The position numbers and the translations under genes were made by a program. Source: Astragalus membranaceus (Eukaryota; Streptophyta; Magnoliopsida; Fabales; Fabaceae). Taken from it: a DNA stretch of 64,000 nt. The stretch lies in the NCBI GenBank assembly GCA_039519185.1, contig CM076846.1, positions 152,720,605 to 152,784,604 on the forward strand, read 5' to 3'. The notes beneath the pieces were generated by a model, which saw nothing but the letters and a program-made list of their open reading frames with translations, had not been told where the DNA came from and ran no database searches. Shown piece after piece: positions 12,491-21,224 of this stretch (positions within the stretch are counted from its first letter, which is position 1; every line of letters starts with the position of its first letter).

Positions 12491-15400
12491 TCATGGAGCA
12501 TGAATATTCTTCATGTTCAGCTTGGACAAAAGTGCAGAAAACTGTGCAGGCTGCAAAGGTTTAGTATAGATATCAGCCACTTGATCTTTGGTGGAAATGG
12601 GCATGAGATGAATTGTACCAGCCTGTACCTTGTCATGAATGAGATGACAGTCCAATTCAATGTGTTTAGTACGTTCATGAAACACAGGATTTTGAGCAAT
12701 ATAAACTGCAGATTTGTTGTCACAGTAAAGTGGAACAGCAGTGGTGTGAGGCTTGTGCAGATCCTGAAGCAAGTATAACAACCATTGAATTTCAGAAGTG
12801 GTGAGAGCAAGAGCTCTATATTCAGCTTCAGAGGACGATCTCGACACCACGCTTTGTTTCTTGGACTTCCAACTGATGAGAGATGAGCCATAGAAGACAT
12901 TAAAACCAGTGATAGACCTTCTACTATCAAGGCAAGCAGCCCAATCAGTATCACTAAATGCCTTTAAAAGACCATCAGAAACAGAACTGTAGAATAAGCC
13001 AAGACCAGGACATCCTTTAATATATCTGAGGATGTGGGTAGCAGCTGCCATATGAGAGTCCATGGGTGAGGAGAGAAATTGACTAAGCTTATGGACAGCA
13101 TAACAAATGTCTGGTCTTGTGTTTGTGAGGTAGATCAACCTACCAATGAGCCTTCTATAAGGTGTTGGATCTGAGAGAGGAGTGCCAGAAGTTGTGGACA
13201 ACTTTAAACCAGAAACCATAGGAGTAGATGCTGGTTTACAAGCAAGGAGACCAGCATCTTCAAGTAATTCAAGAGCATATTTTCTTTGAGAAAGGACCAA
13301 ACCATCAGACGATCTAGCTACTTCCAAACCCAGAAAAAATTTAAGGGAACCAAGATCTTTTATTTTGAATTCATTGTCAAGAATACTTTTGACAGAGGTA
13401 ATTTCTTCCAAATCATTACCACTTAGAACTATATCATCAACATAGATGAGGAGTATAGTCAAGTGAGGACCAGAAGCTTTAACTAAGAGAGAATAATCTG
13501 TCTTGGACTGTATGTAGCCAAGAGAAAGTAATAAAGAGATAAGCTTGAAGTTCCACTGCCTACTAGCTTGTTTCAACCCATAAAGGGATTTATGAAGTTT
13601 GCAAACCTGCTTAGGACTAGATGTAGTAACACCAGGAGGGACCTTCATGTAAACCTCTTCATGCAAGTCACCATGTAGGAATGCGTTATTAACATCCAGT
13701 TGATGGAGAAACCAGTTATTTGCAGAAGCCATAGCAAGGACAAGTCTTACAGTAGTAATTTTCACAACAGGAGAAAAAGTTTCAGAATAATCTACCCCCT
13801 CGAGTTGAGTAAAACCTTTTGCTACTAGTCGTGCTTTATACCTTTCAAGAGTACCATCAGACTTGAGCTTTACCTTGTACACCCATCTACAGCCTATGGG
13901 TTTCTTCCCAGGAGGTAGGTCAGTCAGTGTCCAAGTGCCATTGGACTCAAGAGCCTGTAGTTCAAGATGCATGGCATCCAGCCAGCATTGTTCTTGTGTA
14001 GCTTGCTTGTATGATGTAGGTTCAACCAAGCTAGACATAGAGGCAATAAAAGAAGCATGGGAAGGGGACAGGTTATCATAGGACAAAACAGAACTTAAAG
14101 GATAAAGCATACCTGAGGATGTAGAATCACTAGTAGAAGTTGAAACCATACCACAATGATAGTCTCTAAGATAAGAAGGTGGTTGTTTAGTCCTAGTAGA
14201 AACTCTAAGTGGAATGGCAGTAGATGCATCATCATTATGGTGTTCAATGGGAGAGGAGGCAGTAGGTAAAGGAGAGATAGGAGAATTCTGTGAAGGGGGA
14301 GAAATTGAGATATCAATGTCAGGGGAGGAATTAACCATTGGTGAGGAAGGAGGAGAGGGAGTAGACTCATGGGAAGGTGATGGAGAAACAGAGGTAGAAA
14401 CAGGGGAAAAAGAGAAGAAACTGGTGAGATTGACTTTGGGAGGTGGGCGAGAAAGTTGGTCAGAAGTAAGGGGAGAGGTAGTTTGTTGTTGATAAGGGAA
14501 TATGTGTTCATATGAAGTGACATTTCGTGAAAGAAAAATTTCATTGGTGTGAAGGTCAAGGAGTAGGTATCCTTTGACACCTTGAGTGTGGCCAATGTGG
14601 ATACATTTGCGAGCACGAGATTTAAATTTGGTTCTTTGGGCATTGATGGTTGTGGCATAGCATAGGGAGCCAAAAACTCTAAGATTAGAGAGGTCAGGTT
14701 GTTTGTTGTGTAAGATGGAATAAGGGGATTGAGAGTTAAGGGTAGGAGAGGGTAATTGATTAATGATATTAACAGCATGAATGATGGAAAAATCCCAAAA
14801 CTGTAAAGGTAAATTGGATTGGAAAATGAGGGACCTAGCAACATTAAGGATATGTTGATGTTTTCTCTCAACCACCCCATTTTGTTGGGGTGTTTCAACA
14901 CAGGTTTTTTGGTGTAATATTCCTCTTTGAAGGTAAAAATCAGGCATGATGAATTCTTTGCTATTATCAGATCTAATTGATTTAATGGTAGTGTGAAACT
15001 GAGTTTGAACATATGCAACAAAATGGGTGAGAGCAGGCCTAGTTTCACCTTTAGTCTTAAGTAATTTTACCCATGTGTATCGAGACTTATCATCCACAAT
15101 ATTTAAAAAGAATCTATTGCCATTGGTAGAAGGAATGGACATAGGCCCCCAAATATCAACATGAATTAAATCAAAACAATTGCTAGAAATAGAAGTATGA
15201 ACAGGGAAAGGTAATTTCTTTTGCTTTGAAAAATGACAAGTATCACAAACTGTATTAACCAAAGATGGTATATTACAGTGTTGTTTTTGAAGTAAACTGT
15301 AACTAGTGCGAGAAGGGTGCCCTAGTCTATGATGCCACAAATCAATATTGATAGCATTAAGAGAAACAGAGTTACATGTAATGTGTTTGGAGGCAGAAAT

Positions 15401-16924
15401 GAAGTTGTGTGAGGGAATCTTCAAGTGGTATAGTCTCCCATTCAATCTAGCGCTTCCAAGCATCCTCTTCGATGGGATATCCTGCAAGAAACAATTTGTA
15501 CCATCAAACACTGCACAACAGTTGCTGGTTTCAGTCAATTGTCCAACAGAGATAATGTTAGACGTAAAACCAGGAACATAAAATACATCATAGAGAATGA
15601 GAGAGGGAGTTAAAACTACAGTTCCTTTGAAGCAGGAATAAGTTGTGTGGCCACTGGGCAGATTGATGGATACTGGTTTAATTGCACGATAAGAAGTGAA
15701 ATATGCAAGATTGCCACACACATGATCCGTAGCACCTGTATCAACAAGCCAAAGCACATAGAAGTTACCTTGATCATCATAACCAGAAGCCACATGGCTC
15801 ACACTAACCATATTGGTGGAGACAGTAGTTGTAGGATCAGTAGCAGGAATGAGAGATAAGAGGCTCTGTATCTGTGCAGAAGTGAGATTCAACAAAGGTG
15901 AAGAGGTGGAGGCAGCCTCATTAGCAGCAGAGTCAACAATGACATTTTGGACAGATTTCTTGTTCTTGAAACCAGGGGGATAACCATGCTTCAAGAAACA
16001 AGTGTCGACGGTATGATTAGTACGATTGCAATGAGTACAAAGACGATTGCCACGATTGCCCGGAGGTTTGCCTCTACCACGGCCATGAGTGGTGGAAGAG
16101 TGAGCAGATACATGAGCAATCAGAGAATCAACCGCAGGAGAGGGTCCAATTTGCCGTTCTTGCTGCACGATCATAGAATAGACTCTGGCAAGAGATGGAA
16201 GAGGCTCCATTATCAGGATTTGAGAGCGAACTGCAGCATAGTTGTCGTTGAGGCCTTGCAAGAAACTCATGACAGCGTCTCGTTCACGATAACCAAGGCA
16301 TGTTGAAGACGATTTGCAGCAACAACCAGAAGAAGAAGCACAGACAGGAATAGGAGTAAAATTACACAGTTCATCCCACAATACGCGCATTTTTGTGAAA
16401 TAGGTGCTTACCGGAAGATCAGCTTGCTTGAGAGAAAAAATTTCTTGTTGGAGATGAAAGATCCTTGTGTTGTCACCTTGGCTGAAACGATTACGCAGCT
16501 CCTTCCACACATTGTATGCCTCGGTGATCCAGAGAATGCTAGAAGAAATCTCAGTGGAGACGGAATGGTTGATCCAAGACAGCACAAGCATATTGCAGCG
16601 CTTCCATTTCTGAAAAGTAGGATCGGCGAGAGGAGGTTTGACGACGGAGCCGTCGACGAAGACAAACTTGTTTTTCATTTCCAATGCCATTGTCATGGCT
16701 TGAGTCCAACAGTGGTAATTAGCGCCATCAAGCACCGGTGTGACCAATTTCAGAGAAGGATTTTCGTTTGAGTGGATGAAAAATGGATCGGAGGAAACGT
16801 CGCGCTTTGAATAAGAACGACGATGCGACGGTGTAGGCGATGGTGAGCGAGAGGATGATGAGGAATCACCGGAATTGGAAGAAGGCATGATGGAATTAAG
16901 AATTGCAGAGATGAAGATATGCAA
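12491..16924 (-). CDS. Copia Gag-Pol polyprotein, uninterrupted
   Basis: The frame is 1,477 codons. An alternative start at residue 13 (MPSSNSG, ATG at 16888) may be the real one, since the residues before it add no known domain. Domains in order: Gag core of the UBN2/copia type (about 55-260); zinc knuckle CX2CX4HX4C (296-309); aspartic protease DTGA (395-398); integrase zinc region with CDTC (560-563); integrase core with Asp590, Asp653 and Glu686; a Ser/Pro-rich linker (about 815-915); reverse transcriptase with YVDD (1161-1164); and RNase H (SDTDWAAC and the DNKSA region, about 1323-1440). It carries out reverse transcription and integration of its own RNA. No internal stops or frameshifts are present. 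The polyprotein is in the usual copia order and of normal length. Confidence 0.95.
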   Translation of the reverse strand: MHIFISAILNSIMPSSNSGDSSSSSRSPSPTPSHRRSYSKRDVSSDPFFIHSNENPSLKLVTPVLDGANYHCWTQAMTMALEMKNKFVFVDGSVVKPPLADPTFQKWKRCNMLVLSWINHSVSTEISSSILWITEAYNVWKELRNRFSQGDNTRIFHLQQEIFSLKQADLPVSTYFTKMRVLWDELCNFTPIPVCASSSGCCCKSSSTCLGYRERDAVMSFLQGLNDNYAAVRSQILIMEPLPSLARVYSMIVQQERQIGPSPAVDSLIAHVSAHSSTTHGRGRGKPPGNRGNRLCTHCNRTNHTVDTCFLKHGYPPGFKNKKSVQNVIVDSAANEAASTSSPLLNLTSAQIQSLLSLIPATDPTTTVSTNMVSVSHVASGYDDQGNFYVLWLVDTGATDHVCGNLAYFTSYRAIKPVSINLPSGHTTYSCFKGTVVLTPSLILYDVFYVPGFTSNIISVGQLTETSNCCAVFDGTNCFLQDIPSKRMLGSARLNGRLYHLKIPSHNFISASKHITCNSVSLNAINIDLWHHRLGHPSRTSYSLLQKQHCNIPSLVNTVCDTCHFSKQKKLPFPVHTSISSNCFDLIHVDIWGPMSIPSTNGNRFFLNIVDDKSRYTWVKLLKTKGETRPALTHFVAYVQTQFHTTIKSIRSDNSKEFIMPDFYLQRGILHQKTCVETPQQNGVVERKHQHILNVARSLIFQSNLPLQFWDFSIIHAVNIINQLPSPTLNSQSPYSILHNKQPDLSNLRVFGSLCYATTINAQRTKFKSRARKCIHIGHTQGVKGYLLLDLHTNEIFLSRNVTSYEHIFPYQQQTTSPLTSDQLSRPPPKVNLTSFFSFSPVSTSVSPSPSHESTPSPPSSPMVNSSPDIDISISPPSQNSPISPLPTASSPIEHHNDDASTAIPLRVSTRTKQPPSYLRDYHCGMVSTSTSDSTSSGMLYPLSSVLSYDNLSPSHASFIASMSSLVEPTSYKQATQEQCWLDAMHLELQALESNGTWTLTDLPPGKKPIGCRWVYKVKLKSDGTLERYKARLVAKGFTQLEGVDYSETFSPVVKITTVRLVLAMASANNWFLHQLDVNNAFLHGDLHEEVYMKVPPGVTTSSPKQVCKLHKSLYGLKQASRQWNFKLISLLLSLGYIQSKTDYSLLVKASGPHLTILLIYVDDIVLSGNDLEEITSVKSILDNEFKIKDLGSLKFFLGLEVARSSDGLVLSQRKYALELLEDAGLLACKPASTPMVSGLKLSTTSGTPLSDPTPYRRLIGRLIYLTNTRPDICYAVHKLSQFLSSPMDSHMAAATHILRYIKGCPGLGLFYSSVSDGLLKAFSDTDWAACLDSRRSITGFNVFYGSSLISWKSKKQSVVSRSSSEAEYRALALTTSEIQWLLYLLQDLHKPHTTAVPLYCDNKSAVYIAQNPVFHERTKHIELDCHLIHDKVQAGTIHLMPISTKDQVADIYTKPLQPAQFSALLSKLNMKNIHAP

Positions 16925-17079
16925 TTGAGAAGAAATGTGAGAAGAGTTATCAACGATTTCTCAAGAAATCGAAGATTGAAGAAAGAGGAATTAGGGTTAT
17001 TCACGGAACCAAGAAACGGTTGCGTAGAAGAAAGAGAGGGAGAGGAATCAGAGGAAAAACGCGGAAGAGAAGAATTTCT

Positions 17080-17091
17080 CTGCTGATACCA
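17080..17091 (-). other. Copia primer binding site
   Basis: Immediately inside the 5' LTR the minus strand reads TGGTATCAGCAG. The first nine bases fit the 3' end of initiator tRNA-Met, the standard copia primer; the remainder departs from the usual TGGTATCAGAGC. Confidence 0.7.
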
Positions 17092-17563
17092 TGTTATGAT
17101 TTGAGAAAATCAAAACTGAAAAACTTTTATTAGATTGAAGCAGAGTTATATACAGATAGAGAAAACTAAAACTAACTAACAGAGAACTAACTACCTCTAG
17201 TTAAATAGCTAAGTCAAAGCTGGGTTAATAGCTAACCAATCTAAATTAGAGTAAAACTCAATATTTACAACTTGATTTATATCTAACAATAAATAAGGAT
17301 CTTTTGTATTACATAAATCAGAATTGGGATATGAATGAAAATCGAGGTTTCTCCACTCGTGAGAGTTTCTCATGTGTTCTTGGGTAAAAGAACCAAATCT
17401 AATCTTATCAAAGCAACTTGTGGCGATCAAAATTCATGACTTATGACTCATTTTCTCATTTTTTTTTCTTAAGTGTGGCATCAATATCCTTCTTTTAATC
17501 TCAATTTCAATGTAGTCCTTCGAGAATCATATCACAATTTTTGTTTTATTAATTCTCTCTTTT

Positions 17564-17764
17564 GTGAGTCTGACGAATGAAATACTGTTTTTTTCCATCT
17601 CTCCATTTTCACCATACACAACTATCAAATTTGCATTTGTTAGGAGGCAAGCAAATAATGTAGTCCATACTCTTGCACAAACATCCTTATTATATCTTAG
17701 CGCTCAAATTTTTAATACAGCTCCAACTTGTATTGACATTTTACTTCATGATGAAATGATTTAA
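17564..17764 (+). pseudogene. LINE RNase H C-terminal fragment
   Basis: The frame includes FAFVRRQANNVVHTLAQ followed by a hydrophobic stretch and an end resembling CIDILLHDEM. This matches the C-terminal part of the RNase H-like domain (RVT_3 type) that closes plant L1-type LINE ORF2 proteins. Nothing upstream extends it recognisably, so it is a short remnant. The flanks 17294-17563 and 17765-18019 hold no other feature I can name. Confidence 0.5.
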
Positions 17765-18019
17765 GTCTACTTTTCCTAAAAAAATTTTATCAAAACACCT
17801 TAATTAATTAGATGAGAGAGAAAGAACTAGTCCAACAATATAAGGGTAAAATTGGACGAGGTAGTACAACTTAATACAACTTCATTTGATGTACAATAGA
17901 AAAACCCGAAGCACAAGACACTAACGGGTAGAAAATGCAGACAGAAAACAAATGAAGGAATTAATTAATCAATCAGGAACCATATAGGTGAATGAATGAA
18001 AATATGAATTGAAGGGTTG

Positions 18020-18367
18020 TTAATGCCCTTGGCCAGGGGATGGACCAGACTTCTTAATTCCGCCAAGAGTCTCAGTGTTGGTAAATTTATGTCCCTGCCC
18101 TCCGGAACTTGGACCTGAATCCTTAATCCCTCCGAGTGTGTTCGCGTTGTTAAATTTATGTCCCACCCCTGGCCCACTTGGACCCGAATCCTTAATCCCT
18201 CCGAGAGAATAAGATAACCAATCAAACAACTCCACAACTTCCCCTCCGTTGGCGGAGCTTCCTGTCCCAATGATACTTAGTGGACGACCTTCTAACACCA
18301 CAAAAGCAGAGATCATCAACAGAAAGAGAATTAACAAGGCCTGAATTTTGAGAATGGTGCTTCTCAT
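18020..18367 (-). CDS. PIP: PIP/PIPL-type secreted signalling peptide precursor with three peptides
   Basis: The protein is 115 residues. Residues 1-28 form a signal peptide (MRSTILKIQALLILFLLMIS). After a variable spacer come three copies of SGPS-x(2-5)-GxGH at 61-70, 84-93 and 107-115, spaced exactly 23 residues apart, each preceded by LGGIK(D/K). The last ends at the stop codon. SGPS and GxGH are the hallmarks of PAMP-induced secreted peptides, which are cut from apoplastic precursors and sensed by receptor kinases of the RLK7 type in Arabidopsis to boost immunity; that role is family knowledge. Three peptides per precursor is more than the usual one or two. There is no intron and the start is the only suitable ATG before the signal peptide. 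CEP-like peptides are a less likely alternative, since SGPS with GxGH is diagnostic. Confidence 0.85.
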   Translation of the reverse strand: MRSTILKIQALLILFLLMISAFVVLEGRPLSIIGTGSSANGGEVVELFDWLSYSLGGIKDSGPSGPGVGHKFNNANTLGGIKDSGPSSGGQGHKFTNTETLGGIKKSGPSPGQGH

Positions 18368-18464
18368 CTTTTCTAAACGTTGTGCAATCTTGTTTAGGAA
18401 TATATGAGAGATAAAGAGAGGAAGTTTATGTATGATATTTGTGAAACGTGAGGAGATAAGAGTC

Positions 18465-18473
18465 CTTTATATA
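18465..18473 (-). promoter_or_regulatory. TATA box of the PIP-like gene
   Basis: TATATAAAG on the minus strand lies about 98 nt before the start codon at 18367, a normal distance for a plant gene with a short 5' UTR. Confidence 0.55.
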
Positions 18474-18479
18474 ACATTT

Positions 18480-19076
18480 GGTGTCTTGACTAACATGCTT
18501 TCCTTTCTGCATTTTCAAATGAGGAATGAGACTTGAATTGATACTGTTTTATGCATTCAAACTTCAAAATCAAAAAACGTGAATATAAGAATAATGTGAT
18601 TTTTTTCCACGGAGGAAACAACTAGGGAGGTTCTGATTTCCGAAAGCCAAATTTGATTTTAGTTTTGAAGAGAAGTGCATGTAAGTTTATTAATTATTAT
18701 ATTGAAGAACGAATTAGAAAATGGAAGAATTACGGGTCCAAGTTTTGTAAGTTGGTAAATAGAACACAAGTGAGTAGGATTTTCTTAGTGCCTACCCCCA
18801 CCACGGCTTTGGAGTCGTTGACAAGTTTGTACTATGAGCTGCTTGTAAGTTGAAGACCAAGACTAGTGATGCAATTAATACTTGGATTTAAAAACCAAAA
18901 CAAAAATGGCGAGGAGGGATTTTTCAGCTTTTTTTTATAATAGGATTTGTCAGTTCTTTACGATCAAGCAATCAATAAAAAAAACTTAAAAAAAAAAAAG
19001 CAATCATTAAAAACCGTGTACTAACAAAAGTTAAAAATATGCCAAAAAAAAATAAATGTTAAAAATAATTATTATC
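18480..19076. other. AT-rich spacer
   Basis: No recognisable gene. It contains poly-A/T runs and ends with TTATC (19072-19076), the left target duplication of gypsy element A. Confidence 0.45.
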
Positions 19077-19419
19077 TGTTATGGATTGGGCCTCGATGGC
19101 CAATCCACCAAAAAGGCCCAATACCAAAGGACCCATTTCATCCAACGGTGGAGATTGCAGACCTAGATCCAACAGCCCTCCTCCACTCCAGATACCTATA
19201 AATAAACATTGATTGCTCACATTAATGGTACTCATTTCTCACATACTTTCACTTGTAATTGACTCACTCACTGACTTGAGCGTCGGAGTGTCATTGCAGG
19301 TACCACCCCACCTCGGACCGGAGCACCAACTCGGACGATCAAGGACATACATACCAACTATCTCGGACCGGACTATTTATCCAAGACCGGATACATAGCT
19401 GGAGATACGGTACCGAACA
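19077..19419 (+). repeat. 5' LTR of element A
   Basis: The 343-bp LTR runs TGTTATGG...CCGAACA. TATAAATAA (19197-19205) is a probable TATA box for the element transcript. The internal region starts TTGGCGACCACAGTGGG, probably the primer site; I could not name the tRNA with certainty. Confidence 0.9.
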
Positions 19420-19480
19420 TTGGCGACCACAGTGGGAGAGCCTTATACTCTAGTCTTTCCCCCAACCTCCTTGATCAGCA

Positions 19481-21097
19481 ATGGCTCCGGAATTACGACG
19501 GAGAAACGTATCCAGCGTCGTGGTCAGACCCGACCAGCAACAAGAAACCCCGGAGGGGGTAGTGGTTACTCTCCCTCGCAGCTCGGCCCATGGCCGGAAT
19601 TCATCCAGGGCGATGGTACCTATAAGCTCCGCTAGAAACCAGTTTCCACCTCCAGCCCCGACTGTCCCGATACCGATCGATGCTGTCCAACAGCTCATCC
19701 AACTGCTGACAAGGCAGGCCGAGGCTGATCAAAGGAGTCAGCGTTACTCCCAGCTGGAGGCCGAGATGGCCGAAGTCCGGGCCAGAGATATCCCGGATCG
19801 TACTTCCCCTCAAACTTACTCTCCTAGCAGAAGGACCTCCAGTAAAAGACGTCACCGATCCCCTGCTTGGAGGAGGCACCACCATCATTCGCCACCACGC
19901 CGAAGAGGGAGGCAAGAATCTGGAACTCCCCCAACCGAGGCTTATGACGAGATTTATTACCCCCGGGACTCAACTCACCAAAGCTCATCATTAGCGTCTT
20001 CGTCCCCAAGGCGACGTTCTATAAGCCGGGGAAGTCCCCCGAGGCATGAACGTCGGCGCCCTCGGTCTCCCGGATCCCCTGTCCGACATCCTATCAGAAG
20101 GCCTCCTCCGAGGGAAAGGTCCACGGCGTGGAAGGGACCCTTCACAGCGGAAATAGACTATTTTCCTGTACCCAAGCACTTAGAGAAGCCCCCGGAGGGT
20201 TTAAAGATGCATGACGGGACGGGCGATCCCGACCGACACCTAGATTACTTCGACACGATGATGCAATACCGGAATGTCCCAGAGGAGATCAAATGCCGAA
20301 TCTTCCCTCTCACCCTTGAGAAATTGGCTCTGGACTGGTTCAGAGCCCTCAAGCCGAACTCGATATCATCTTGGGACCAGCTTGCAAAGCTGTTCTCGGC
20401 CCAGTTCGCCCACTCCAAAATGAAGCCTAAGTCTCGAAAAGTCTTACAAGCCATCCGGCAAGGAGAGAACGAGTCTCTCCGAGACTACATTGAAAGATTC
20501 AACGAGGAAGCGGCTCAGGTCCGGAACCTAGACGATTCATTTCAACTATTCTTCATGGAAGCCGGCCTTCGGGAAGGAAGTCTATTTCAGATTGATGTCG
20601 GTATCAACCAAACTGAGTCGCTTGCCGAGTTCCTCCAGCGATCTCAGAAATACATTGACCATGAAGAAGGCGCTGTTGCAAGAAAGTCAGATGCCGACCC
20701 CGGAACGAGCAAGCCTCGGTATGAAAAAGAGGCTCCGGTGCGTCAGGTAGCAGAGGCCTGTTATGAAAGGGAGACCCGGAACGACAGTAGGCTCCGACCT
20801 CGGAACCGACACCAGCAATATTCCGACCTAAATGAAACAAGGGCCAGGCTTCTGGCGGAATGTATGAACGCTGAGTTCAAAGAAGTCAAGTTCCCTGATC
20901 CACTCCCGCACAGGCTGGGACAGAGATCCAACAAGTACTGCCGGTATCACCGGAGCAAAGGGCACGACACCAATCGATGCAATGCTTTGAAGGATGACAT
21001 CGAGGACCTAATTAAGAAAGGGAAATTGAGCCAGTACGTGGCTAAAGCACCTAGGCACGAGGCCGAGGTTAAGGAAGAAGAAGCCGATCCGAAATGA
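19481..21097 (+). pseudogene. Element A Gag, ended by a premature TGA
   Basis: The 538-codon frame begins MAPELRRRNV. It has an Arg/Ser/Pro-rich N-terminal part (about 95-215), the retrotransposon Gag core (around WFRALKPNSISSWDQLAKLF, about 285-305), and a C-terminal CRYHRSKGHDTNRC metal-binding-like motif typical of this lineage in place of a classical CCHC knuckle. The TGA at 21095-21097 is followed by in-frame Gag-Pol linker sequence, which then meets a seven-G run (21191-21197) after which the pol frame lies in another phase. The stop is plausibly CGA to TGA, and the G run a one-base gain. Gag and Pol are normally one frame in this lineage. Confidence 0.85.
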
Positions 21098-21224
21098 AAG
21101 GGTAAAGCCCCACAAAAACGAGAAGAGAGCTCAGAGGACGAGCGCGACTTTCGAAAATCAAAGGGCCGACCTGTGATGATGATGATATCTGGGGGGGTAC
21201 CCCGACGAGGCATCGGGCAAAACA

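Larger units (their letters stand above)
12287..17288 (-). mobile_element. Intact Ty1/copia LTR retrotransposon
   Basis: The element is 5,002 bp. Its two 197-bp LTRs, 12287-12483 and 17092-17288, run TGTTATGA...ATCTAACA (as written on the plus strand) and I see no difference between them. The target duplication is ATAAA (12282-12286 and 17289-17293). On the minus strand the 5' LTR is the right one. It is followed directly by TGGTATCAGCAGAG, whose first nine bases match the usual initiator-tRNA-Met primer site. A purine run, GAGGGGGCGT, precedes the 3' LTR. One long frame fills the interior. Identical LTRs and an open frame mean a recent insertion that could still be active. Confidence 0.95.

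Noticed and set aside
12500..16771. Several open frames on the strand opposite the copia polyprotein and in its other frames
   Set aside because: They overlap the 1,477-codon polyprotein, show no domains, and are explained by its codon composition.
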